46,254 bases of DNA from a bacterium. Lineage in GTDB: Bacteria > Bacteroidota > Bacteroidia > CAILMK01 > JACPUW01. The notes beneath the pieces are model-generated. The model made no database searches, was not told the DNA's origin, and saw only the letters and a program-made list of their open reading frames with translations. Made by a program: the position numbers and the translations under genes. The stretch covers positions 1 to 46,254 of the forward strand of contig WGNN01000109.1 in NCBI GenBank assembly GCA_016124515.1. Direction: 5' to 3'. Of this stretch, positions 1-7,599 are shown one piece after another. Each line of letters begins with the position of its first letter. The first letter of the stretch is position 1.

Positions 1-941
1 AATCTGGGCTAAGCTTAATCATTGATTCCATTTTTTCCGTTTATAAATATAACATTGGACTCATTGATTATTTCTACTTTAGATTTTATAAGTTAGATGA
101 TAGGATACGTTCAACCTATATGGGTACCGGATTTAAGTACGAGTATGATCTCATAATGAATCCAATTTCAGAAAGAAGTATTCTACAAAACAAATTGGAG
201 TTTTTTAATGCCTTTCATCCGTTTATAAAACATGGAATGTGTAGGTTAGAAGATCTTAAAGAGAATAATGAGTACGCTAAAAAGGTATTACAAAATTCAT
301 CTGGTAAAGTAGCTGTAAAAGATGCTCTTGGCCAATGTGGTTGGGGCGTTGAAATTTTGAATTTAAAAGATTTTACAAGAGAAGAATTAATTCAATATGT
401 TGAAGCAAAAGGCTTTAATATGATTGAGGAGTACATACAACAGCACGATGACCTAGCAAACCTTTCTGATACAGGTTTAAATACCATAAGAATTATTACG
501 CAACTTAATGAAAATGACGAGGTTGAGTATATTGGGCCAACACTTAGAATTACGGTTAATAGCGGTGTTGACAATATGGCAATGGGAAATATTGCCGCAC
601 CAATTGATCCAAAAACTGGCGAAGTATATTCTGTAGGAGTATATCAGGACATAACCAAAGGGCAGGAAGAAGTTCATCCAATTACAAAAAATGTGATAAA
701 AGGATTTAAAGTTCCATTTTGGAATGATGTTTTAGAGTTAACAAAACAAGCTGCGTTGTATAATAAAAAGAATCGATCTATTGGTTGGGATGTCGCAATA
801 ACTAATTCAGGCCCATCGCTTTTAGAAGGAAATCATAATTGGTGCAAGTTGTTATGGCAATTACCCTTACAAGAAGGTAGAAAAAATGACTTGCAGGGTT
901 ATTTAGATGTATATAGGTTAAAACGAAATTTCAAAGCATAA
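1..941 (+). CDS. Sugar-transfer-associated ATP-grasp protein (5' end outside window)
   Basis: The reading frame is open from the window edge (codons starting at base 3), and the residues before the first ATG (base 120) continue the family pattern (RIRSTY then MGTGF), so the gene starts upstream. The visible part of about 313 residues resembles the ATP-grasp family found in bacterial polysaccharide loci: a K-rich N-terminal part, the SGKVAVKDALGQCGWGV stretch typical of ATP-grasp nucleotide binding, a TGLNTIRIIT segment, and GWDVAIT...LLEGNHN near the C terminus, where metal-binding Glu/Asn residues sit. ATP-grasp enzymes join a carboxylate to an amine or thiol through an acyl phosphate. Here a role in decorating the surface polysaccharide, for example with an amino acid, is inferred from context only. 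The next gene starts 4 bp downstream, so the two are probably one operon. Confidence 0.8.
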   Translation, partial: SGLSLIIDSIFSVYKYNIGLIDYFYFRFYKLDDRIRSTYMGTGFKYEYDLIMNPISERSILQNKLEFFNAFHPFIKHGMCRLEDLKENNEYAKKVLQNSSGKVAVKDALGQCGWGVEILNLKDFTREELIQYVEAKGFNMIEEYIQQHDDLANLSDTGLNTIRIITQLNENDEVEYIGPTLRITVNSGVDNMAMGNIAAPIDPKTGEVYSVGVYQDITKGQEEVHPITKNVIKGFKVPFWNDVLELTKQAALYNKKNRSIGWDVAITNSGPSLLEGNHNWCKLLWQLPLQEGRKNDLQGYLDVYRLKRNFKA

Positions 942-945
942 GTAT

Positions 946-1956
946 ATGAATTTATTATTTTCGGGAATTGGAGGCCCAACCCCATTGGGCGTAGCGAAAA
1001 GTGTAAAAAAAGTTTTTCCGGATGCAAAATTGATCGGAGTTGATGGTTCAAAATGGTCAACAAGTCTGTATAATTCTGAGATTTTTGATAAGACTTATGA
1101 AGTTGAGTCAGGAACATCTACAAATTACTGGGCCGTACTAGAAAATATTATAGTTAAAGAAAATATTGATTTCGCTTTCATAATACCTGAAACCGAGGTG
1201 ATTGTGTGGTCAGAGCGCCAGGCTTTTGAAAAACTTCCTTGTGCAACACTTGTTCCCGATATTGAGTTAGCACGGTTATGTTTTGATAAATTAAAAGTAG
1301 CTGATGTTTTGGCCAAGATTAATTTAACGCCAAGAACATTTTCATACTCACGGGAAGCGATTGAGAAGATAGGCTTTCCTTTCTGGATTAGAGTTAAACA
1401 AGGAGCTGGAGCACTTGGGGCTTTAAAGATCAACAATAATAAAGATATAGAAACATGGCTTACACTACATGGCAATAGAGCTGATTTTATAGTTAGCGAC
1501 TACTTACCTGGGCGTAATTACGCCTGTAAAATGTTGTATGTAAATGGCAGATTATTACAAACTGCAAGTGCCGAAAGAATTGATTACTTGCTTTCTGCAG
1601 CGGCTCCTTCAGGAATCTCAGGTATGTGCGCAAGAGGAAAGCTCTTAAATAGACAAGATCTAGTTGAGAAATCAAAACTTGCCCTTGAAAGTGTTTCAAA
1701 AGTTGTGAATAGGCCATTGCATGGTATGTTTACAGTTGATTTTAAGGAGAATAATAATGGAGATCCATTAATTACTGAAATTAACATAAGACCAGTTTCT
1801 TTTAATTATGCTTTTACATTAGGAGGAGTAAACTTTGCTGAAACCATACTTAACGCAATATTGAAAAATCAGCTGGAACCGTTGAAAACAGGCGTTTTTG
1901 AAAAGGAATCATATTTTATAAGGGGGGTTGATGCTCCTATTAGATTAATTCCATAA
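946..1956 (+). CDS. ATP-grasp ligase of the carbamoyl-phosphate-synthase-like type
   Basis: A 336-residue protein. It begins with a Rossmann-like pre-ATP-grasp domain (NLLFSGIGGPTPLGVAKSVKK, residues 2-22). The ATP-grasp fold follows: FPFWIRVKQGAGALGALKI around 145-163 is the ATP-binding Lys and Gly-rich loop, FIVSDYLPGRNYACK is the second lobe, and ITEINIRPVSF near 277 carries the metal-binding E-x-N. These features are typical of cytosolic carboxylate-amine ligases. The substrate cannot be read from the sequence. Position between another ATP-grasp gene and the initiating sugar transferase suggests that it modifies a sugar nucleotide or lipid-linked sugar, possibly by adding an amino acid to the amino group made by the downstream aminotransferase (inference). 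The start is the ATG 4 bp after the previous stop. The gene is AT-rich like its neighbours up to 6135. Confidence 0.75.
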   Translation: MNLLFSGIGGPTPLGVAKSVKKVFPDAKLIGVDGSKWSTSLYNSEIFDKTYEVESGTSTNYWAVLENIIVKENIDFAFIIPETEVIVWSERQAFEKLPCATLVPDIELARLCFDKLKVADVLAKINLTPRTFSYSREAIEKIGFPFWIRVKQGAGALGALKINNNKDIETWLTLHGNRADFIVSDYLPGRNYACKMLYVNGRLLQTASAERIDYLLSAAAPSGISGMCARGKLLNRQDLVEKSKLALESVSKVVNRPLHGMFTVDFKENNNGDPLITEINIRPVSFNYAFTLGGVNFAETILNAILKNQLEPLKTGVFEKESYFIRGVDAPIRLIP

Positions 1957-1959
1957 GAA

Positions 1960-2565
1960 ATGTATAGGTTGTTTTTTAAAAGAATATTTGATATCCTTAT
2001 TTCATTATTGGTTTTAGTAATTGTAAGTCCTTTGTTTATATTAACAATAGTACTTTTGTTATTTCAAAATAATGGTAAGCCCTTTTTTTATCAATCAAGA
2101 CCAGGTAAAAATCACAAAGAGTTTAAGATTATTAAATTCAAATCAATGAATGATAAAAGGGGTGCGGATGGAAAACTATTGCCTGATATTGAAAGAATGA
2201 CACCCCTCGGGAAGTTTGTAAGAAAACTATCAATTGATGAGCTTCCTCAGCTCTTTAATGTCTTAAAAGGCGAAATGAGCCTTATTGGTCCTCGTCCATT
2301 GCTCTTCAAGTATATTGAGTTATACTCACCAGAACAAAATAGAAGACATGAAGTAATGCCTGGAATTACAGGTCTTGCACAGGTAAAGGGTAGAAACTCA
2401 ATCAGTTGGGCCGAAAAATTTGAATATGATATTTTCTATGTTAATAATTTATCGCTCTGGCTGGATATTAAAATATTAGTGTTGACCTTTTTAAAGGTTA
2501 TTAAGACGGAAGGCGTAAATCAAAGTGACACAAGGCCTATGGAGCCTTTTGATGGAACTAATTAA
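1960..2565 (+). CDS. Initiating sugar-phosphate transferase, PglC/WcaJ C-terminal type
   Basis: A 201-residue polyprenol-phosphate hexose-1-phosphate transferase, close in size to the minimal monotopic enzymes such as PglC. An N-terminal membrane hairpin (residues 9-33) is followed by the family motifs: KFRSM-like KFKSM, DELPQLFNVLKGEMSLIGPRPLL with the catalytic Asp-Glu pair, and PGITGLAQVKGRN. The known reaction moves a sugar-1-phosphate from a UDP-sugar to undecaprenyl phosphate on the inner face of the membrane, the first step of glycan assembly. The UDP-4-amino or diacetamido-trideoxy sugar expected for PglC would fit the PglE-like aminotransferase next door and the WbpM/PglF-like dehydratase at 13598 (inference). 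A second, unrelated initiating enzyme lies at 11456. Confidence 0.93.
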   Translation: MYRLFFKRIFDILISLLVLVIVSPLFILTIVLLLFQNNGKPFFYQSRPGKNHKEFKIIKFKSMNDKRGADGKLLPDIERMTPLGKFVRKLSIDELPQLFNVLKGEMSLIGPRPLLFKYIELYSPEQNRRHEVMPGITGLAQVKGRNSISWAEKFEYDIFYVNNLSLWLDIKILVLTFLKVIKTEGVNQSDTRPMEPFDGTN

Positions 2566-2612
2566 TTAAATCAATTTTATTTCCTTAAAACCCCAAAGAT
2601 ATTCTAAAGAGT

Positions 2613-3758
2613 ATGTCTGAAAAAATTTGGCTGTCATCGCCTCACATGGGTGAAAAAGAACAGCAATTTGTAAAAGAAGCCTTTGATACTAACTGGATTG
2701 CACCATTGGGTCCTCATGTAAATGGTTTTGAATCTGATTTACAAGAATATAATAATATTCAACATGTGGCTGCATTAATGAGCGGCACATCTGCACTACA
2801 CTTAGGTTTAATTCTTCTGGGTGTAGGAACTGGTGATATTGTACTTTGTCAAAGCTTTACTTTTAGCGCATCGGCAAATCCAATTGTGTATCAGGGAGCC
2901 GAACCAGTTTTTATAGACTCAGAACAAGATACTTGGAATATGGATCCCATAGCGCTTAGAACTGCAATTGAGGATTTAATAGAACAAGGCAAAAAACACA
3001 GACTAAAAGCTATTGTGCCGGTTCATCTTTATGGTATGCCTGCGAAAATGGATGAAATAATGGCTATTTCAAAAGAATTTGGAATTCCAGTACTCGAAGA
3101 TGCAGCGGAAGCATTAGGTAGTCATATTAATGGCAAAAAATGCGGAACTTTTGGTGACTTAGGGGTTTATTCTTTTAATGGAAACAAAATAATAACCACA
3201 AGTGGTGGTGGTGCTTTGGCTTCTAATAATAAAGAGCTGATTGAAAAAGCACGTTTTCTTTCTACACAAGCCCGAGACGTAGCACCACACTATCAACATT
3301 CAAACATTGGTTATAACTATCGTTTGAGTAATGTTCTTGCAGGAATTGGTAGAGGACAAATGCAAGTTCTTGGTGAACGAATTGAGCAAAGGAGAGCAAT
3401 GTTTGAATTTTACACTGAGATATTTAGTAACATAAGTGGAGTTAATTTATTAAAGGAACCTAAAGGGTATTTTTCAAACCGCTGGCTAACAACAATTTTA
3501 GTTGATTCTAAGAAAACTGGAGGGGTATCTAGGGAAGTTATTCGTTTACAGTTAGAGCAGGACAACATTGAGTCAAGACCACTTTGGAAACCCATGCATT
3601 TACAACCAGTATATGAAAATTCAAGATTTTATGGCTCAGGTGTATGCGAAATGTTATTTGAAAACGGCCTTTGTTTACCCAGCAGTAGCAATTTAGATGA
3701 AGAAGATAGGAATAGAATAAAGAATAATATAAAATTAATTTTCTCAAATGCTCTTTAA
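2613..3758 (+). CDS. DegT/DnrJ/EryC1 aminotransferase, PglE-like
   Basis: A 381-residue PLP-dependent sugar aminotransferase. The opening KIWLSSPHMGEKEQQFV and NWIAPLGPHVNGFE are characteristic of UDP-4-keto-6-deoxy-GlcNAc aminotransferases such as PglE. The PLP lysine is K192 in FNGNKIITTSGGG, and DAAEALGS carries the cofactor-binding Asp. The family places an amino group from glutamate at C4 of the keto sugar. Its substrate could come from the dehydratase at 13598, and its product would suit the PglC-like enzyme just upstream. No PglD-type acetyltransferase is adjacent. The last 11 bp overlap the MBOAT gene, so translation is probably coupled. Confidence 0.9.
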   Translation: MSEKIWLSSPHMGEKEQQFVKEAFDTNWIAPLGPHVNGFESDLQEYNNIQHVAALMSGTSALHLGLILLGVGTGDIVLCQSFTFSASANPIVYQGAEPVFIDSEQDTWNMDPIALRTAIEDLIEQGKKHRLKAIVPVHLYGMPAKMDEIMAISKEFGIPVLEDAAEALGSHINGKKCGTFGDLGVYSFNGNKIITTSGGGALASNNKELIEKARFLSTQARDVAPHYQHSNIGYNYRLSNVLAGIGRGQMQVLGERIEQRRAMFEFYTEIFSNISGVNLLKEPKGYFSNRWLTTILVDSKKTGGVSREVIRLQLEQDNIESRPLWKPMHLQPVYENSRFYGSGVCEMLFENGLCLPSSSNLDEEDRNRIKNNIKLIFSNAL

Positions 3759-5187
3759 TTCCATAGATTTTGCAATATTTTTACCCGTAGCTTTTATTTT
3801 ATATTGGTTCGTTTTTGGTAAGAATCTAAGGGTGCAAAATGCGTTTATTCTTTTTGTAAGTTACATATTTTATGGTTGGTGGGATTGGAAGTTTTTAAGC
3901 TTAATAGCTTTCAGTACCATTGTCGATTTTGTGGTGGGATTAAACATTGGAAAATCCGACTCTATAGCGAAGAGAAAGGTATTACTGTGGATTAGTATAT
4001 TAGTGAATCTCGGTTTTTTAGGGTTCTTTAAATACTACAATTTTTTTCTAGATAGTTTTGTTGATGCATTTAATTTGTTCGGACAATCAATTTCCTATTC
4101 TGGACTCAATATTGTTTTGCCCGTAGGTATAAGTTTTTATACTTTCCAAACCATGAGCTACAGCATAGATGTTTATCGTAAAAAACTTGAGCCAACCAAG
4201 GATTTTGTAGCTTTTGGGGCCTATGTGAGCTTTTTTCCACAGCTTGTAGCGGGTCCTATTGAGCGCGCAGTTAATCTTCTGCCACAGTTTAGCAAAAAGA
4301 GAGAATTTGATTACGAAATTGCTGTAAAAGGGTTAAAGCAAATTGTATGGGGGTTTTTTAAAAAGGTTGTCATCGCTGATAATTGCGCTTACTATGTAAA
4401 CGATATTTTTCAGAATTACGATAGCTATGGTGGTTTAATTTTATTGCTGGGTGCAGTCCTTTTTGCATTCCAGATTTATGGAGATTTTTCTGGTTATTCG
4501 GATATTGCTATTGGAGTATCTCGGTTGTTTGGATTTGATTTGATGAAGAATTTTGCATTCCCATACTTTTCTCGAGACATTGCTGAATTTTGGAGGAGAT
4601 GGCACATTTCGCTATCAACTTGGTTTAGAGACTACTTGTACATTCCAATTGGAGGAAGCAAAGGTGGTATGGCCATGAAAGTTAGAAATACATTCGTTAT
4701 TTTTCTTGTAAGTGGTTTTTGGCATGGTGCCAACTGGACATTTGTTGCTTGGGGTGCAATTAATGCCTTATATTTTTTACCGTTGTTGTTGTTGAAGAAA
4801 AATAGATCAAACTTAGAAGTCGTTGCTGAAAACAGCACCTTACCCACTTTAAAAGAATTTGCAAGCGTATTGATTACGTTTTTTTTAACATGTGTTGCTT
4901 GGGTGTTTTTTAGGGCCGAATCAGTGAGCAAGGCATTAAGTTATTTGAAACAAATGTTTACAGACTTTTCAATAAGTTCAAACCTTGAAATTCCGGCTTT
5001 TATTTTTATTATCTTAGCATTGTTTATTATTGTTGAATGGACTGGAAGAAGAGGTGCATTTGCGCTTGATAAACCATTATTTAATGTAAGTGGTTTGGAT
5101 AAAGCTTTTTACTTAATAGTCTGTGTTAGTACATATCTGTTTGCAAATTTTGACAGTAAGTACGAATTCATTTATTTTCAATTTTGA
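3748..5187 (+). CDS. MBOAT family O-acyltransferase (AlgI/DltB-like)
   Basis: A 479-residue multi-pass membrane protein with about ten hydrophobic segments. Family motifs are clear: LPVGISFYTFQTMSYSIDVYR near residue 128, FFPQLVAGPIERA, IYGDFSGYSDIAIG, and FWRRWHISLSTWFRDYLYIPIGGS. The catalytic-His motif SGFWHGANWTFVAWG follows. MBOAT proteins of this group pass acyl groups, usually acetyl, across the membrane to exported polysaccharides, working with an SGNH-fold partner. The next gene (5191) looks like that partner. The start overlaps the previous gene by 11 bp and the downstream spacing is 3 bp. The likely role is O-acylation of the glycan made by this locus. Confidence 0.92.
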   Translation: MLFNSIDFAIFLPVAFILYWFVFGKNLRVQNAFILFVSYIFYGWWDWKFLSLIAFSTIVDFVVGLNIGKSDSIAKRKVLLWISILVNLGFLGFFKYYNFFLDSFVDAFNLFGQSISYSGLNIVLPVGISFYTFQTMSYSIDVYRKKLEPTKDFVAFGAYVSFFPQLVAGPIERAVNLLPQFSKKREFDYEIAVKGLKQIVWGFFKKVVIADNCAYYVNDIFQNYDSYGGLILLLGAVLFAFQIYGDFSGYSDIAIGVSRLFGFDLMKNFAFPYFSRDIAEFWRRWHISLSTWFRDYLYIPIGGSKGGMAMKVRNTFVIFLVSGFWHGANWTFVAWGAINALYFLPLLLLKKNRSNLEVVAENSTLPTLKEFASVLITFFLTCVAWVFFRAESVSKALSYLKQMFTDFSISSNLEIPAFIFIILALFIIVEWTGRRGAFALDKPLFNVSGLDKAFYLIVCVSTYLFANFDSKYEFIYFQF

Positions 5188-5190
5188 ATT

Positions 5191-6135
5191 ATGAGAAATT
5201 TTTTATTTTTATTATTGAAAATTCTTGGTGCTTTTGTTGTTTTGAACGTATTAACTTACTTTTTGGTTACCAAAGACCTATTGTTTACTAAATATGAAGA
5301 ATCAAAGGATGAAATTGAGATTATTAAGAGCTGCCATTCATTTATTTTAAGTGATTCACATGGATGGAGGCTTACAGAAGGAAAAAGTGATCTCAAAAAG
5401 AAACTAGAGGATAATGGTATCTACAACTTCTCCTACGGTAGTGACGCCTTAGAAGATATTTTAATAAAGCTGGAGTGGTTGAAGAAGAAAAATATTCAGG
5501 TTGACCACATTTATTTAACATTTGATGATCATATGTATACAAAACAATCTAACAATGCGGAAAAGGTACTGTCTTATTCTTCGTACGATGATTATAAAAA
5601 TACTTATGGGCTTAAAGAGTTCATAAAAAACAATGTGGTAAAGTACATTCCACTACTTTACCCATCAAATCAGCAATTAATAAAACATAGTTTTTTTTCT
5701 TTATTTAATTTTAGTGATGAAACTGATCAAACAACAGGAGACCATCAATGGGCCATGCTTGACGATAGCATACGTTACTTCAGAACAAAGGACAGGATAA
5801 GTTCTTTTGTAAAAGGAAAAAACCAAGAAGTGTCGAGTCAAAAGTTGAAAACGCTTAAAAGAATTGTGGGGCATTGCAATAAAGAAAATATTGAAATTCT
5901 GGCAATTCGTTTTCCGGTTTCCCCTTTTTTAAATGATTTATTTGCTGAATATGGTATTTATGATAGAGGTTATGATTACATCAAAAAGTATTCAATCAAT
6001 AAAGTTCTAGATTATGAAAAGTCATATTCTCAGCCAAAATTTCTATCTAATCAGGATCATGTAAATAGGCTCGGGGCGCAAAAAATAGTGAGTGATCTAA
6101 TTGAATTCAATTCGAAATTAGAGAAGAAGAAATGA
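5191..6135 (+). CDS. SGNH-like membrane-anchored protein, MBOAT partner
   Basis: A 314-residue protein with one N-terminal membrane anchor (residues 3-26) and an extracytoplasmic remainder. LSDSHGW (catalytic Ser near residue 56) resembles the block I G-D-S-H motif of AlgJ/AlgX/DltD-type SGNH proteins, and DHVNRLGAQKI near the C terminus fits the D-x-x-H block V pattern. I do not recognise the exact family. It sits 3 bp after the MBOAT gene and overlaps the following oxidoreductase gene by 4 bp. The inferred role is the periplasmic acyl transfer step to the polysaccharide. An esterase activity is an alternative. It is the last gene of the AT-rich block. Confidence 0.7.
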   Translation: MRNFLFLLLKILGAFVVLNVLTYFLVTKDLLFTKYEESKDEIEIIKSCHSFILSDSHGWRLTEGKSDLKKKLEDNGIYNFSYGSDALEDILIKLEWLKKKNIQVDHIYLTFDDHMYTKQSNNAEKVLSYSSYDDYKNTYGLKEFIKNNVVKYIPLLYPSNQQLIKHSFFSLFNFSDETDQTTGDHQWAMLDDSIRYFRTKDRISSFVKGKNQEVSSQKLKTLKRIVGHCNKENIEILAIRFPVSPFLNDLFAEYGIYDRGYDYIKKYSINKVLDYEKSYSQPKFLSNQDHVNRLGAQKIVSDLIEFNSKLEKKK

Positions 6136-7166
6136 TAAATTTGCTAAAAAATACCGTTATAGCATACCAATTCGCCATAGTGGGCCATGGACATATTGGC
6201 CGCAGGCACCGCACCATAATTGATGGATTTGAGGGCACGCAGGTTTCTGCGGTTATAGACTCCAATCCACAGCAATTGCAAGTTATTTCTGAAAAAGGCA
6301 TCCCAACTTTCGAGAGTTTGGATGCCTTTTTTGTTTCCGGTGCGGCCACCGATGTGGTCTCCATTTGCACCCCCAATGGTTTCCATTGCCAACAGGCAAT
6401 TGCAGCTATTGAACGTGGCTATCATGTGCTCATTGAAAAGCCCATGGGGCTCTCCAGGGCGGAATGCGAACGTGTGGTATCTGCCGCATTGTGCCTTGGC
6501 AAAAATGTATTTGTAGTAAAACAAAACCGCTACACGCCACCGATCAAATGGCTTAAAGAATTGGTGCAAAGTGGTAGCTTGGGAGACATTTATCAGGTGA
6601 AAATAGACTGTTTTTGGAACCGTGACGAACGCTACTACACTCCCGATGGTTGGCGCGGAAGCCGAGCTCTTGATGGCGGGGTCCTTTTTACGCAGTTCAG
6701 CCATTTTGTTGACATCATGTACTGGATTTTCGGTGACGTCCACAACATTAGTACCCGCCTTTTTAATTTTAACCACCAACACAATACCGAGTTTGCCGAT
6801 AGTGGCAATGTGCTTTTTGACTTTGAAAAGGGTGGAAGTGGCATGCTGAATTTCAGCACTTCTGTATTTGAACAAAACCTGGAAAGTACCATTACCATAA
6901 TCGCGGCTAATGGTTCGGTAAAAATCGGTGGGCAGTATATGAACGAAATTGAATACTGCCATATAAAAAATTACCAATTGCCCAAACTGGAGCAGGCAAA
7001 TCCACCAAATGACTACGGCCCCTTCAAAGGAAGTGCCGCCAACCACCATTATGTTATCGAAAATGTGGTGAACACGCTAAGCGGAAAGGATACCATATCA
7101 ACCAATGCAATGGAAGGTATGAAAGTAGTAGATATTATTGAAAGGATGTATGGCGCTGCGCTGTGA
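6132..7166 (+). CDS. wlbA: Gfo/Idh/MocA dehydrogenase, WlbA/WbpB-like (UDP-GlcNAcA 3-dehydrogenase)
   Basis: A 344-residue NAD-dependent sugar oxidoreductase. The Rossmann motif is FAIVGHGHIGRRH (residues 14-26), and CTPNGFHCQQAI with EKPMGL carries the catalytic-site Lys. The family oxidises C3 of UDP-GlcNAc-uronic acid. The specific call rests on genes at 7600 and 9198 that match the next two steps (WlbC/WbpE, WlbB/WbpD) toward UDP-2,3-diacetamido-2,3-dideoxyglucuronate. The ATG overlaps the preceding gene by 4 bp. GC content rises sharply here: 19 of 60 bases are G/C at 5221-5280 against 30 of 60 at 6361-6420. The gene therefore looks native to the chromosome, with the AT-rich block joined in front of it. 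The final codons run into a hairpin-repeat spacer. Confidence 0.85.
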   Translation: MINLLKNTVIAYQFAIVGHGHIGRRHRTIIDGFEGTQVSAVIDSNPQQLQVISEKGIPTFESLDAFFVSGAATDVVSICTPNGFHCQQAIAAIERGYHVLIEKPMGLSRAECERVVSAALCLGKNVFVVKQNRYTPPIKWLKELVQSGSLGDIYQVKIDCFWNRDERYYTPDGWRGSRALDGGVLFTQFSHFVDIMYWIFGDVHNISTRLFNFNHQHNTEFADSGNVLFDFEKGGSGMLNFSTSVFEQNLESTITIIAANGSVKIGGQYMNEIEYCHIKNYQLPKLEQANPPNDYGPFKGSAANHHYVIENVVNTLSGKDTISTNAMEGMKVVDIIERMYGAAL

Positions 7167-7333
7167 AATTGCCTTCGGCGTGATATGGCTTCGCCGAGAT
7201 ATGCCCTTTGGGCGTTGTTTGGGCTAAAGCCCGAGATTTGGCTTCGCCGAGAAATTGCTTCGCGTTATTTGGGCTGCGCCCGTAAATTTGGCTTCGCCGT
7301 TATTTGGGCTGCGCCCGTTGTTTTGGCATGGTA
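7167..7333. repeat. Mini-hairpin array, copy 1
   Basis: About nine short units sit side by side directly after the wlbA-like stop codon. On the + strand each unit reads as a small inverted repeat with a 3-4 nt loop, then G, two variable bases and usually ATTT. Examples are GCC-TTC-GGC (7171-7179), GGC-TTC-GCC (7187-7195), GCCC-TTT-GGGC (7203-7213), GGGC-TAAA-GCCC (7221-7232) and GGGC-TGC-GCCC (from 7271). The opposite strand shows the same GNA-loop units as the array at 16886-16996. Stem sequences differ between units, but both arms change together. Confidence 0.85.
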
Positions 7334-7363
7334 TAGATTGATAGCTTAGTTTAGTGAGCGATG

Positions 7364-7435
7364 TCGAACAGTTTGGTGAGTGGACTCGAACAGTTTGGTG
7401 AGCGGAGTCGAACAGTTTGGTGAGCGGAGTCGAAC
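7364..7435. repeat. 22-bp tandem repeat, about 3.3 units
   Basis: The unit TCGAACAGTTTGGTGAGCGG plus AG begins at 7364, 7386, 7408 and 7430 (partial), an exact 22-bp period with a few substitutions in the first units. A related single copy is at 10118-10146. The GAGCGAAGTCGAA core resembles intergenic phrases common in Bacteroidota genomes. No spacers of the CRISPR kind are present. Confidence 0.85.
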
Positions 7436-7450
7436 CAATGGGCTTCAGAA

Positions 7451-7566
7451 CTCACCAAAGTCTAGACACGCTTAAAACTGAAAACTGGCAACTGATAATC
7501 TCGCCGAAGTCGAGACACGGCTGAAAACTGAAAACTGACCGCTGATAACTGGAAACTGATAACTCT
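7451..7566. repeat. Degenerate AACTG-type array with TCTCG...CGAGA punctuation
   Basis: Short units close to CTGAAAACTGA or CTGATAACTG recur every 9-11 bases. They are interrupted by a 20-25 bp piece (7499-7524) of the form ATCTCGCC..AGTCGAGACACGGCTG. The same two components recur in the spacers at 8961-9157, 10160-10238 and, on the other strand, 16670-16856. The 7167-7599 spacer (433 bp) therefore consists almost entirely of three repeat types, followed by about 35 bp of ordinary leader before the next gene. Confidence 0.8.
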
Positions 7567-7599
7567 TTCCGTCTTTTGCAGGCAAATTTCAAATAGCAC

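Noticed and set aside
6144-7049. Long open frame (301 codons) on the minus strand opposite the wlbA-like gene
   Set aside because: No family resemblance or start context; the plus strand encodes a clear Gfo/Idh/MocA protein with conserved motifs throughout.
7364-7435. 22-bp direct repeats considered as a CRISPR remnant
   Set aside because: The units are strictly tandem with no spacers and no cas genes are nearby.
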